Assembly (NCBI GenBank): GCA_024138025.1
Contig: JAMXBD010003417.1
Coordinates: 57,046-121,045 of the forward strand
Direction of reading: 5' to 3'
DNA: 64,000 nucleotides
From: Combretum micranthum
Taxonomy: Eukaryota > Streptophyta > Magnoliopsida > Myrtales > Combretaceae
Shown here: positions 1 through 11,478 of the stretch, one piece after another
How the letters are laid out: each line of letters begins with the position of its first letter
How positions within the stretch are numbered: position 1 is the first letter of the stretch
Notes under the pieces: generated by a model
Told to the model about the DNA's origin: nothing
Database searches by the model: none
Seen by the model: only the letters and a program-made list of their open reading frames with translations
Program-made: the position numbers and the translations under genes

Positions 1-522
1 GACTCAGAGGGCAATCTCTGTTAAGGTCCAGGAGAAATCAAAATCACGTTTTAAGAGCTATTCTGACCTGATGGAGAAAAGATTTGCCGAAATGAAGGCT
101 GAAGTAGCAACATGTTCGAAGACATGTTTACAGATCCTACTCATGGCTCTGTTTCATCTCCACCTCCGTAACATGATTCTGTCCCTTCCACCCCAGTCTT
201 TGATGCTGAAATGAATGTTGATCCTCCTGAGAAGTCTGAAGCTTCACACCCTAACAGTGAAGTTTCACCACCTCCACCAACAGTGGAACCAGATGTTCAA
301 TCCTTTCAGCTGATTCCTATCTCTCAACCCTCTTCAACATCCGAACCACAACAACCTCCTCAAATCATTCTTTCTGATGTTTTGATAGAGTATCTGCAAT
401 CATTCAATCCGGCATTTAATTCTCCTCCACCTCCTGAAAGCTCAACTCTTCCTATCGTTAGGTATTCTGGACGGAAGAAGACCACAGTTAGGAAATCAGT
501 CAAGCCTAAAAAGAAGCGCTAA
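1..522 (+). pseudogene. C-terminal remnant of an extra (env-like position) ORF of a Sirevirus-like retroelement
   Basis: Two reading frames join here. Frame 2 from about base 2 gives a lysine/glutamate-rich, possibly coiled-coil stretch (KSRFKSYSDLMEKRFAEMKA). Frame 1 from base 112 gives a serine/proline-rich tail ending in a strongly basic terminus (KKTTVRKSVKPKKKR) at 522. An in-frame TAA at 169-171 and the frame change make it a broken gene. It lies between the window edge and two polypurine tracts before a 3' LTR, the place where some Sireviruses carry an additional ORF after pol. No domain is recognised and there is no visible membrane segment, so an envelope function is not claimed. The assignment rests on position and on the LTR next door. 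It could also be a hypervariable downstream ORF of unknown role. Confidence 0.4.
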
Positions 523-661
523 TTTTCTTTTCTGCTGATTTTACAGTCTGTTATGTTTTTTTTTTTAAGAACTCAGTTGTTATGATTCTTTTAATTCCAA
601 TGCATTTCTTTCAGACTATTTGATATTCTATTTTATGGTATTACTTCTAATTGCTGATAAC

Positions 662-674
662 AAAAAGGGGGAGA
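662..674 (+). other. Upstream polypurine tract (PPT-like)
   Basis: An A-run followed by GGGGGAGA, preceding the LTR by about 235 bases. Sireviruses are known for multiple PPT-like copies upstream of the 3' LTR; this is the distal one of two here. Confidence 0.6.
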
Positions 675-895
675 ATATATTAAAACAAAGATAATCATAA
701 CAAAGATAATCATGCAAATAATGTTTGATGAATACTTGTGCGATGAATGAATTTATGTGCGATGCAAATGTTTGTGCAGGTTATATAACTCATATTTTAA
801 TTACTGAATTATCTCCGGATTATGCAAATTATGCAAATGAATAGAGTTATCTTGAAAATAATTTTTTGTTTAAATAGATGGGTTTTGTTATCATC

Positions 896-909
896 AAAAA
901 GAGGGAGAA
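896..909 (+). other. Polypurine tract immediately before the 3' LTR
   Basis: AAAAAGAGGGAGAA directly abuts the TGTTAG start of the LTR, the normal position for the plus-strand primer. It closely matches the tract at 662-674. Confidence 0.75.
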
Positions 910-2491
910 TGTTAGTATTTCTCTTTTGATGTTTTGATGATAACAAAAAGATTAAGTATTACTAATGAATTTATTGAGTATGTAGAAATCTTAATGTGAT
1001 AAGTGAAGTAAGAGTTTTCAAGAACTGAGTAAGAAGTTATGGAAATTTAAAGATAAATCAGAAAGTAGTTCAGAGACAAAATAGAAAGACAAAAGTATTC
1101 AGAAGGAAACTCAGAGAGTGAAACGGCTGATCGACAAGACAAAACTACTCAGAAGGTAACTCAGAAGGTGAACTGGGTACAAGAACAGAATTCGCACAAA
1201 AAGATCACAATTCAAATTTTTCAAAATTATTTCATTATTTTAAAGACCCAGCTCCAAAGTTGAGTGTATTTGGGTAATACATTCAAATGTTCCACAAAGT
1301 TGGTTATTATATCCAAGGGGATTCGAATTTTTTTTTCAACGAATAAAATCTCAAGAACTCATGACAGAAAAATTAAATTAATCAAAGATCAGATTATGTC
1401 TGATATTTATGGCTTGGGTTTATATTCAATGATTAAAATATACTTACATAAAGATTACAGAATTCGTTTTTATCAAGTTTGACAGTCAGATCAAGAAGGA
1501 AAGATTATATCCTATTCTTTTGGGATTTAGAAGATATTTCACGAGGAAGCCTATCTTCAAGACGGTCAAACAACTATATGGATAAACATCAACGTTTCAA
1601 CAGCAAGATAAGATTTGGATAATCACAGAGATATATCAAGCACAAAATTAGGAACTACTGGAGATTATCATCTATTCAATTTTTGAATTCAAATTCGCTA
1701 GCCGTTTTCAACCGAAAAAGAAGGAGAACTTTAAATTTAAATATCTAGAAGACATGAAGAAAAAGTGTGTGAAAAAGACGAGAATATTCAAAAGCCTTCG
1801 AGAATCTCTTGCTAAATTACTCTCATTCGGAATTTTCTTTGAGCTGAAATTTTAGAAACGTTTATTTCTTTGTTTCAAAGCATTGTATATCTTGAATGAG
1901 ATTTGTGTAGAAGTGAGAGTTACATTTAGTCTCTGTAGATCAGTAAATAGCTTGAGTGAAGCTAGATAGGCTGAGTAGATTGTTTGAAGTTCTTTGTTGA
2001 AGAACAAACTTGTATTCTCATTTCTTTTGGATATAGTGGAACATACCGGTGTGGAATACCGGGTCCCCGGCTTGGAGCTGGAAGAGAGGATTGACGCTCG
2101 AGGCGGAACCTCTATAAATCGATCTTGCAATCTCTTCTCTACCTTATATTTTTAATTTCGTGCATATTTTATTGTTTATTCTTGCTGCATTATAAACTCA
2201 GAACCAGTCAGAGAGTAACTGGAAATTTAAGTTCTACTGAATATTGAACTCAGAAGATCAGTCAGAGAGTAACTGGGAGCAAAATAAATTTTTATTAACA
2301 TATTTTTTTAATTATTTGCGAACTTGATCTTGTCTGATATTATTTGAACTTTTTCAATATATTTAAAATAGAGTTTTAGAAGCCATTTAATTTGAGTAAC
2401 TAAGTAGAGTGAATTTGGTTGAATTTTAAAAAGGTTAAATTTTATTAAATAACCAATTCACCCCCCCTTGGTTATTCTTTCGGGACCAATA
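910..2491 (+). mobile_element. 3' LTR of a Sirevirus-like Ty1/copia element
   Basis: The LTR begins TGTTAG right after a polypurine tract and ends in the block CACCCCCCCTTGG...GGGACCAATA, a Sirevirus-type terminus in which the last AACA has become AATA. A relative lies on the minus strand at 45944-51400 and matches at both ends: the TGATGATAACAAA start, the GGGAC end, and the TAGTGGAACA/GGAGCTGGAAGAG region. Two zones of degenerate short repeats around AGAGTAACTGG sit at about 1080-1170 and 2196-2280. The 5' part of the element lies outside the window, so its target duplication cannot be tested. No intact coding sequence is seen inside. Confidence 0.75.
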
Positions 2492-4859
2492 AATTTACTT
2501 GAAAGCGCATTTGAATTCACATGAATAAGGATTTGGATTCACAAACCCTATGCTGTTGGAGATTATTTCTCAATGGGTTTAAACATTAAGCACGATTTCT
2601 AAAGAAATAAAATTGAATCGAAGAATACTTCAATTATGATCAGAGTCTTACAAAAATTACAAACAATGGGTTTAATTGATATTACCCAGAAAACACGATA
2701 TTTTCTAAAGTGAGAAGAAACGTCTCCTTTTGCCTTAGAATCCTCTCTCTCGATACTAGGTTAAGGAAAATTTTTATATAAAATTCTATACATGGTACAC
2801 TCTATACAACGCATGCCTCTGTACGTTTATTTATAGGCTCAAGGCACGGAAATTGTCAAGATTTATTGCTGATGTGAAAGATTATTTATAATGGAAGGCA
2901 TTTTCTATATCTACGCGAACATCTATATCGCTTACTTAAACGATCGCTCATCAAGGGGTAAGTTGAGTACTCGAGTGTTGAATTAAAGATAAGGCACAAC
3001 TTGAGTTGATAAATCGCTATCATTTCTGTCCATTCTTCCATTAAGGGCTAAATTCATGGTTTCAAGGGCTTGAGACTTTAAGGCATGACTTAAGTCAAAC
3101 AAAGTCCTGGTCTTCATTTTGTCTTAGTTGCAGGTGAAGATTTAGGCTCAACAGTGTGACTAGAGAGAGACTTCTCTTCAAATCCAAGGCTTGATCACCT
3201 TAAAACATCTATCAGGGTCACATTGAGGGCTAAATTTAAGGTGTAACAAACCAATTTTGCCTTGTTTTGCCTTAATATTTTGTCATCGACCATTGCTTTT
3301 GTAAGGCTTGACTTATTCTATCGTTAAGTATTGTTGTTGTTTTGCTCAAATTTGATTCTAAACAATTCATTTCTTCTTCCTTTGATTCAAGGAGCTGTAA
3401 AATAATAATTAAATATTAAAAGCATTAGATTGATAGGAATCTATTCAAAAGTACATCAATTTAAGCCTAAATTCCTATGAATAGAATAGAGTAAAATACA
3501 CTTATCATATTGTTCTTCAAATAATCAATATATGGCTGTTGCTAATTAGTAGCGCTTGCTGCATAGTTACATTCACCCTGATCTAGTACCTCTGAACATT
3601 TCAGACATAAAATATAGATGATTGGATCCAGTTGTAGTAATCACGTGTGTGCAACATTTGGCTCACATTGTATGTAGCTTTAGAGGAGTGACTTGATAAT
3701 GGCATGTAAGGATGACTTATGGAGAGATGACAGGGAGGAGGAGTAAAAAATCTCACATAGCTTGAATGCATGTATAACAGGTGGAGAAGCTATGCAACAT
3801 CAACCCCATAGTACTTGGAGAGAGGCAATAAGTTCTTCGTTCTTAACCCTATTTGATCTCTGAGAGTACAATGTGACAATATGATAGTGTTTCTCTAAAA
3901 ATATGAAATCTTATCAAATGAGAACTCCTGAGATATTTATAGAGTTTAGTTGTTGATGACATCCATTAGATTGAGTTAAGTGTCAACGGCTGAGATAAGT
4001 CCTTCTACTAATGGATCAGTCCACGGGCTTATATTGAATTTAAGCTCATAAGAGCCTCTTTTAAGTACATAAGTTTCTCTAAGAAATATTGAGAGCAGAC
4101 AAGTAGATCCATCGATCTTTACTGTAAGCCCACCATGTCAAATCTCTCATAAATCATCCTAAAGCATAGACTGGACTTTTTAGGCCTTGTCATTTAGCCC
4201 AAGAATCAAACCAAGATATATTATATAATTGAGTTAGCCCTCTGGAGAATATAAATGAACAAAAAAAAGAAGGCAAAAGAGGGTTTTTACCCCATTAAAT
4301 GGTTCTTGAGTTCTTAGGAGTTGGATTTGCTTGAAATAGTCCATAGCAATATCTTCTTCATCCGCAAACAAAAAGATGAAAATTAGCATAGCTCATCATA
4401 GCTTAAAGAAAGTGAGCAGAGAAGATTGAAGAGGAAGACTTAGCTTCAAATCCTAATCATGAAGATAGAGTGACAGGCAAGTAAGTGAAGGTAAAAGAAG
4501 GATCTAGGTTGTTGTTATGGGTTAGGATTGTAGAAGTAGGCCTCGTAACATAGGATTTCAAAATCCATCTAAGATAAGAATCTAAATATCAATAAGACTC
4601 TTTTATTTATAAGAGATTTTAATTTTATTGCTATTGTAATGGATTGATCAAAGTTTGTATCATTATTAGATACATATAATGCCAATGGTGACAACAAAGT
4701 GGTAATTAAAAAAAAATGGTGCAATTGAAATCTTTACATTAGTTTAGATGTTTTTGTTAAATTAATTACATTTTGGATTATAATTGTAGAACTAGGATAA
4801 GAAAGAAAGGTTGATCTTGAGGATACATGAATTTAAAACATTGTGATGGGAATCAAGTC
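2492..4859. other. No gene recognised; AT-rich, probably old retroelement sequence
   Basis: No convincing open frame. Two TATAAATA-type motifs read on the minus strand (near 2830-2837 and 3938-3945), each followed by pyrimidine-rich DNA, which would fit decayed LTR promoters, but no LTR ends could be paired. The right part may be degraded internal sequence of the gypsy element whose polyprotein tail starts at 4860. Confidence 0.4.
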
Positions 4860-4910
4860 AAGGGTCCTATTACGAGAGCTAGAGCTAAAGGATTACAAAA
4901 CTTAGTGTAG
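4860..4910 (+). pseudogene. Carboxy-terminal tail of a Ty3/gypsy polyprotein
   Basis: The frame reads KGPITRARAKGLQNLV and then TAG. The P-[IL]-T-R-A-R-A-K motif is a recurrent tail of plant gypsy polyproteins. It lies about 135 bases before the start of an LTR, as expected for the 3' end of an element. No longer open frame precedes it, so the rest of pol is lost or decayed. Seen: the motif and its position. Inferred: the family. Confidence 0.5.
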
Positions 4911-5045
4911 AAGATTCTGATGAATTGACTTTATGAAGATGAGCTTGACTTCCTTTGTAGCTATAGAATTTATCAAATAGGTGATTGTGTATCAATTTGT
5001 GCAAGGAATGAAGATAAACATGAAGGAATTGTGGAAAAGCTAATT

Positions 5046-5713
5046 GTTACACCCGTGATCTTGGTCGTGACATCATTTGGAGAAATTTGAGGAGTTTACA
5101 CTGCATATCATGCTCGTGATGAAGAACGTGATAATTCATTTATGCCCATCGTGCCCATGACAATGTCCATTATAGATACTAACATGAAGATCAGCAGAAA
5201 TCACATCCTAGAAGACAGTCGCGACAAGGCCAGTGAAGATCACAACCCGCATCCCGATTGTGACAAGGGTAGTTTCGATGCTAAAGATTTTAGTTATTTT
5301 ATATCTTTTATTTATTTTATTTAGGTTTCTTTTATTAGATTTGGTTGAATAATTACTAATTTACCCTTATTTAGGCTATGAGTATATAAAGGGCTTTATT
5401 TGTAAACATTACAATCAATTTATGAGTTAATTGAAATTTATTTCGTTCCTTGAGAGCATTCTCTAAAAACCCTAATTCTTATCAATCTTGTTGATTGATG
5501 ATGAGTTGTAAACACAAGCGAATATTGTGAGTCATATTAATTATTTACGAGTTTTAATCCCACTTTACTATTCTTGGTGACTCATATCCAAGAATTGTAT
5601 AGAACCATTCTTTATCTTTAGAAAACCTTAATACTTGTTATGTCTTGGGGTTTTCTTTAGGGTTAATTATTATTAACCCATAGATACACTAGTGATTAAG
5701 TTCCTAGTGTATT
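5046..5713 (+). mobile_element. LTR of a gypsy element (family C)
   Basis: Begins TGTTACACCCGTGATC. It contains a TATATAAAGGG promoter-like motif near 5382 and a conserved end, ACTAGTGATTAAGTTCCTAG, near 5690-5709. A minus-strand relative at 52824-53654 shares the same order of blocks (ATAAAGGG, TCTTATCAATCTT, CTTGGG-TTTCTTTAG, the terminal ACTAGTGATTAA). Boundaries are approximate because no target duplication could be identified. Together with the tail at 4860-4910 it is the 3' end of one element whose 5' end is represented by the other copy. Confidence 0.6.
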
Positions 5714-6045
5714 ACTTTGATTTAATGGACGATTGAAATTTGTTTTAATTAGTGGTTGTATTATAATATTTTGGGACTGGTTAGTGAAATAAGTAATAGA
5801 TGCTACAAGCATAAAAAGCAGTATGAGATCTATAGGTACTCGTAAAATTGGTGAATTTTGAAAAAATTGAATTGTGAGATATTACAAATTGTTGTAATTG
5901 ATCTCAAAATTTAAATTTCTAACGTTGGTGTTATGAAATAACAAAGTATGATAGGTGATGATTAGGTATTAAAATAAGTAGCAATATCGATTGGAAGGGG
6001 TTAATTTGACTCATTGTGCAAAGTTTAAAGAAAAGTGTTGGAAGA

Positions 6046-6091
<46 letters not shown>

Positions 6092-7053
6092 GCTCCTATA
6101 TAATTAAGCGTGTTCACAGCAATTATAGAAATTTAATATGTAATTTATCATAAATTTTCAAATGTTAGATTTAAATGTTAGATAGAAGAAAAATATTATA
6201 ACTAATGCCTATAACTTATTTTATAATTGACTTACCAAATGTGAGATAAAAATAATATAGTATGTAGATATGATGGGAACCTTACAACGTTTGCAATAAA
6301 GTTAACATTGAACACATATTAATATGCAAAAAAGTAATATTAATTAGTATTAATAAAAATTATCTATTTGTTATTAATGCTAAAGTTGACTCCATAATGA
6401 TTATTACACTTGCTTAAATAGCTTTAGACAAATGCAAATTAAGGAAAAAAAATTGACTAATATGTCATAAATCGCATATTTAATAAAATTGTCAACATTA
6501 ATAACCATTGTAATGTTAAGGGTGATAACTTAATAGCTAGGATTACATACTTATTGGTAACACTTCAGATTATTAGTAACACTCTATACGTTAATAATTA
6601 ATACCAATGATGTCAAATGCAGCAAACATCAACCATAAACGCTACAATAAAAATTAAAATAACAACATGACTATAAACTTATTAGAATAAGCTAGCTAAA
6701 AACCCAACCACAAACGCTATGATAATATAAATGAAGTAATTACTTAAGTATAACGAAAATAAAGTAATAATAAATTACATAGCTACTCAACAAAGTTACA
6801 ATTAATTATTAATATCATAATAATAAATAAATATCAATGTAATAGAAATGCCAACAAATGAATTATGTTTTTATCATAAAATAATAATATAATAAATAGA
6901 TAAATAATTACATGACATTAGTTACAATAGGTAAACAAATAGCATACATTACATATATAAGCGACAAATAAAAGAAGTTAGTAGTTGTAACAATTAAATG
7001 TATAAGTATATATGTTTGTATATATATTTTAAAGCACCTACTTTGTGCCTTTG
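5714..7053. other. No gene recognised; very AT-rich
   Basis: Long AT-rich stretch with one trinucleotide microsatellite (6048-6090) and no supported coding region or element ends. Confidence 0.5.
6048..6090. repeat. (TAA)n microsatellite
   Basis: About 14 perfect TAA units in tandem. Confidence 0.95.
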
Positions 7054-10000
7054 GCTTTATTTATTTAAATTTAGGGTAAATCATGCAGATCTCCCTTGAA
7101 AACTATAAAAATTGCACAAATCTCCAATTGTAAGCCCTGGAAATTTTAGTAAATAATTCTAAGATAAAATTCGAAGATAAACCCAAAATCACTCCGAATT
7201 AAAACCGAACTTCGATAAGCCCCAAATTTCGAATGGATCCAGAATTTCCAATCGTGAGAAAAAATAAGAATCCTTAAAAATAAATAGGAACTCAATATAC
7301 TTTTATTCCAAAACCACTACGTACGACAAATTTTATATTCGACTCCAACTTATAAAAATCGAGTAAAATAGAGCCCAAAAACAAATTATTAAAAAGTAGA
7401 TAATGATTAACCTTTGGAAATAAAACTCAATCCAAATAATTTCAAAAACGCTGAGGAATATTAAATACTTACGAAAATCAACCTTAAAATAAATATCTCA
7501 AATCAGATATGTTATATATACACATAAAATATCAGTTTCCAAATTGGCAAAGGCATAAACCGGAAAGTCAACCGGATAACCTAAGTCCACGAAACTCTCG
7601 AGAAACCCCATAGCCTAGATCCGACAATTCCGTATTCCTAAACTAAAGAAGTCGGGATAAGAGAAAAAAGGTGTAGTTGGTTCGTGTTAAGTCTAGGATG
7701 CTCTAAAAGATGAGATTGGCAAATTTTCAATCTATTTACAGCCCAGTTGGGTACAGACCTTGAAAAGCGTGCCCCGGATTCGAAATAATGAAAATATGTT
7801 ATTAATGCCATTAGAATCATATATATATTTTTAGGGATCTCTAAAATATTAGCTTTAAAATTTTCGATAACTGGAATTATCTGACTTTGTGATTTTGTTT
7901 GTATTTTATTACTACCGGATTAGCTGGTCTTTTGGTACTATTTACTATTATCCATTTCACAATTTTATTAAAATGTATACCTCGATTTTCCTAGTAACCA
8001 AATAAACTTTAGAAACTGGATAACGAAACCCTAAATCGATCTGGTTCAAGCTTAGTGAGAGGAGCTTAGAAGCCCTAAATCCTGCTTTCCTTCGGTTTCA
8101 TAATAAAAGAAATTTTATAAAGCAAATGAATATGAATTATTGTTTTAAAGTATATTTTAACCCTTGAAAAGTTTTAAATTCGGAAAATTTTCAATTCCCG
8201 GCCTTCCCAAGCTCAATTACGGAAAAACGTGCCCCGGGATCAAAAACTTAGAAAAATATTCCAGAATATTCATTAGAACCGAAATTTTATAAGGATTTCA
8301 AAAATAAAAATTTTATAATTTTTCGAGCTACAAAAATTACAGTTATAGCCTTTTTCCCGTATTTTCCTACAACCGGTAAAGTAGATGTCTTGTCTACTAT
8401 TCACAAGTACAACCTACACTACACACTACACATACCCTATTCTTACATCCTTACAACTACTCATTACAATTTTCTTTTCTAAGAAATTTTGTTTCCTAAT
8501 TAATTATTACAATTATTACATTTTATTACATAAATTATAAATTTTATCAAAATTTCAATTCTCTCTCTCTCCCTCCCACACACTTGGCCGGCGCCCCCCT
8601 CCCTCATTTCCCCTTCCATTTGATTTATTTCACTCCTTTTTATTCAATTAAAACCCTAATCTATGTACTATAAAGCTCATGTTCTCTCTCTCTCTCATTT
8701 TCACTCTTTCAAAATTTGCAAAGAAGAAAACTCTCTCTTTCCCCCCTAGATTACCTTGAACCAACACACACACACCCCTCACTCACAAGTTTGTTTCACC
8801 TTCTTTTCATATCCAAATCTCCATTTAGGTGATGATTCTAAGCTTTATTCCTACAATATCTTATATTGGCAAGACCATTCTTGTGTGTTTTCCACTTTCA
8901 ATCCCAATGAGCATATGCTAGGAACAAGAAAACACTAATATAAGAATATCAAGCCATCACAAGAAGTAGATCATGTGTTTAAAGGAGTTTTTTGTTGGAA
9001 TATCATCTTGTTCATGCATGTAAAGTAGAGATCTTGCATAGAAAGTTATGTTCATGCCATGAAACTCATGATTCATGCACTATATGTGGTAGATCTAGTG
9101 TTTAGACACTCATATTTTTATTTACATTTATGTTCATGTGGATATCTTGAGCCTTCATGCATTAATGATCATAAAAGCTTAGCCTTGCATGTATATAGAT
9201 TTTAGATGATAGATCTTCATGTAGGAGTAAGAAACTTGAAAAAAGAAAAGATTTTATTAAAAATGCCTAGTGGAAAATTCGGATGGAATTTGAAACCTAT
9301 TTTAAAAACCCTTGAAATCACTTTGAAACTCATATTTTTCATAAAAAATGAAGGGTATATGTAATAGGTATCTCTAAGGAATGATTTTTACAAGTTTAAT
9401 GATTTAGGCATAAGTAATGTGTAAAACAAGTAGTGGAGTTAGAATGGAAAATCTTGAGATAGTAATTAGTTGTTAAATTCGTAATTTGGAGTAATGCCTA
9501 TATAAACACCTAGTATTCAAGCTTAAATTGCATGTTTTATGAGTTAAATGAAGTCCTTAGACAATAGATATGATAAAGCTTCAAATTTTGATGTATTAAA
9601 CAAGTTTTCTCATAAGAAATATGCAAAAAATGAAATTTTCTAAAATTCGGATTTTTGTGAAAAGCTTGTTTAAAAACACATTTACAAAGTGAAAAATGTG
9701 AATTTTTATGCATAAATGAAGGTCATAGATCATAAGATGTTAATGACTCATTTTTATTTAGACAACAAGCAAACTCCAAGAATAAAATCCAACAAAAAAA
9801 AAAAAAAAAAACCCCTAGGGAATGCAAGGTTGGAAAGAATAGATTTTTAGAAGTGCCTATTGTGGAGTTTATAATAATTAAGAGTTCATAAGAGTTCATC
9901 AGCAAAAATCATCAAGACCATGCATATATTGAGCTCATTACATAATATTCATACTAGGAATTCATTCATATTCCGTCCATGCATGAATTTTCAACTAGAA

Positions 10001-10312
10001 ACATTTTTACTAAATGCGAAACAATTTTTTGGAAATGGGAAAGTTACATAACAGATCTGATTCCCGCTGTTTCGTGACCTTAATGTTTTCAAAACTTGAA
10101 AATAATATTAGAAATAGATAGATCTTTCGAAGTATATAAAATCGATATAAAATTTGCGAAATTCGAGTGAAAATAATTAAGTTATGGCCATTTTAAGTTG
10201 GAACTTCCGCAAATAACGAGAATTCCGATTTTGTCTAGCTTAGATGCATAGCTTGAATTAGTTAAGTGACGAGATTCTTATTAGGTTGTTCTTATTTGGT
10301 AGGTGATCCCGA

Positions 10313-10371
10313 GCACGACGATACCCTACCACCCGACTACTAATATTAAGAGACTGGCGTACTATGGCCGA
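10313..10371 (+). other. Exon-like block in L1 (acceptor ... GTGAGT)
   Basis: A pyrimidine-rich TTCTTATTTGGTAG precedes the 59-nt block GTGATCCCGAG...TATGGCCGA, which is followed by GTGAGT. The same arrangement recurs at 20059-20125 (L2), in L3 and in the L7 fragment. It is a candidate internal exon of the LTR transcript; splicing is inferred from conservation only. Confidence 0.45.
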
Positions 10372-10684
10372 GTGAGTATTACTTCCGATTTCAATTATTG
10401 CTTGTGATTGTAATGATAGTGGCATTAGTTGTTTAGGCAAAGATAAAAATGAATATGCATGATGGGGTATAGGGGAATTATATACTTGTCTGCTGTTGAT
10501 ATGTGAAGTTGGACTTAAAGAATATCGAGACCGGGTGATAAGCTACTGTTTGTATAGCGAGGAGTTATAATTGATTGTCTGCGAATATTAGTTGGTCACC
10601 TAAAAGAATTGGATTAATCTATTATTGGACCTCAATTATAATTGAACTCATTCATATCATGACGGGGATGGAGCATTAGCATTT

Positions 10685-10808
10685 GTTGGTTTTTCGTGAT
10701 CCATAAAACGAATATGTTGGTTAATCGTGATCCATAAAACGAAATTGTTGATTAATCGTGATCCATAAAACGAAATTGTTGGTTAATCGTGATCCATAAA
10801 ATGAAATA
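10685..10808 (+). repeat. Minisatellite, four 31-bp units inside L1
   Basis: Four consecutive 31-bp units around GTTGGTTAATCGTGATCC plus ATAAAACGAA, with few mismatches. It lies between the exon-like block and the conserved GGATGGAGGGCGCAAGTCC segment of the LTR. Confidence 0.95.
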
Positions 10809-11478
10809 TTATTCAGTTGACCGTGAGCTTAAATGGCGTCGTACCACAGGATTCGTTAATCTACTAACCCGGGATGGAGGGCGCAAGTCCATCCATATAT
10901 GATTTTCGACTGGTCATATGTTGTTGAACTCACTTGTTTGATGCATTCACTTGATTGGTTAATCAATGCTTGATTGCTATGTTTTAATTGTGATATGAAG
11001 TTTCACTCACTAAGCTAGTGTAGCTTATACCCCAATAGTTTCCTGTTGCAGTATGAATACATTTGGCTATCTCCGAGGACCCGTGGACATCCGGTACAGC
11101 TCTTAGATATTAAGGAGCTTTCGATGAGGCCGGGGCCTAAAATTTGAAACGGACTCTAATCCTGTTCCCTAAACTAGTGTTTGAAGGATAATACAAGGGA
11201 ATTTGTGAGCCTAAGAACTCTTAACGTTGTTAATGGGGGTATGCCTCCTAGTTCATGTAATAGAATAGTTCTATATGAGACGGTTATGATTCACATTCTT
11301 GTTGCTATGTATGTCTCCTTAAACTACTACGAAGCAAAGCATGGTCCCTGGATGTTGAGAGTGAGCCTTACACCCGATGTTCAAACTCATGGGAAGACTA
11401 AGGATATCTTACTTGAGTTTAAATATTGAGTGTGGCGGACTGTCACGTGTAGGGCACCCTTTGGGTCATGACACCAAT

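Larger units (their letters stand above)
7129..11473 (+). mobile_element. Solo LTR L1 of a long LTR family (4.3 kb)
   Basis: Starts TGTAAGCCCTGG and ends GGGTCATGACA, flanked by an exact 5-bp target duplication CCAAT (7124-7128 and 11474-11478). These are the hallmarks of an LTR left alone after recombination. Order inside: AT-rich leader; CT-rich tract and TATA-like box (about 8668); AG|GTGATG (8827-8832); long intron-like stretch; a short exon-like block 10313-10371 between TTTGGTAG and GTGAGT; four 31-bp minisatellite units; CCTGTTGCAG acceptor-like site at 11042-11051; and the conserved GTGTGGCGGACTGTCACGTG end. No gag or pol is attached. The length and TGTAA...TGACA ends suggest a gypsy (Tekay/Del-like) LTR, but that clade name is an inference. 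An 82-codon frame at 11181-11429 looks like chance. Confidence 0.85.

Noticed and set aside
10685..10808. CRISPR-like array
   Set aside because: Units are contiguous without unique spacers and the DNA is plant retroelement sequence; it is a minisatellite.
11181..11429. 82-codon open frame in the 3' part of L1
   Set aside because: It lies in LTR sequence, is not obviously preserved in L2 or L3, and shows no domain.
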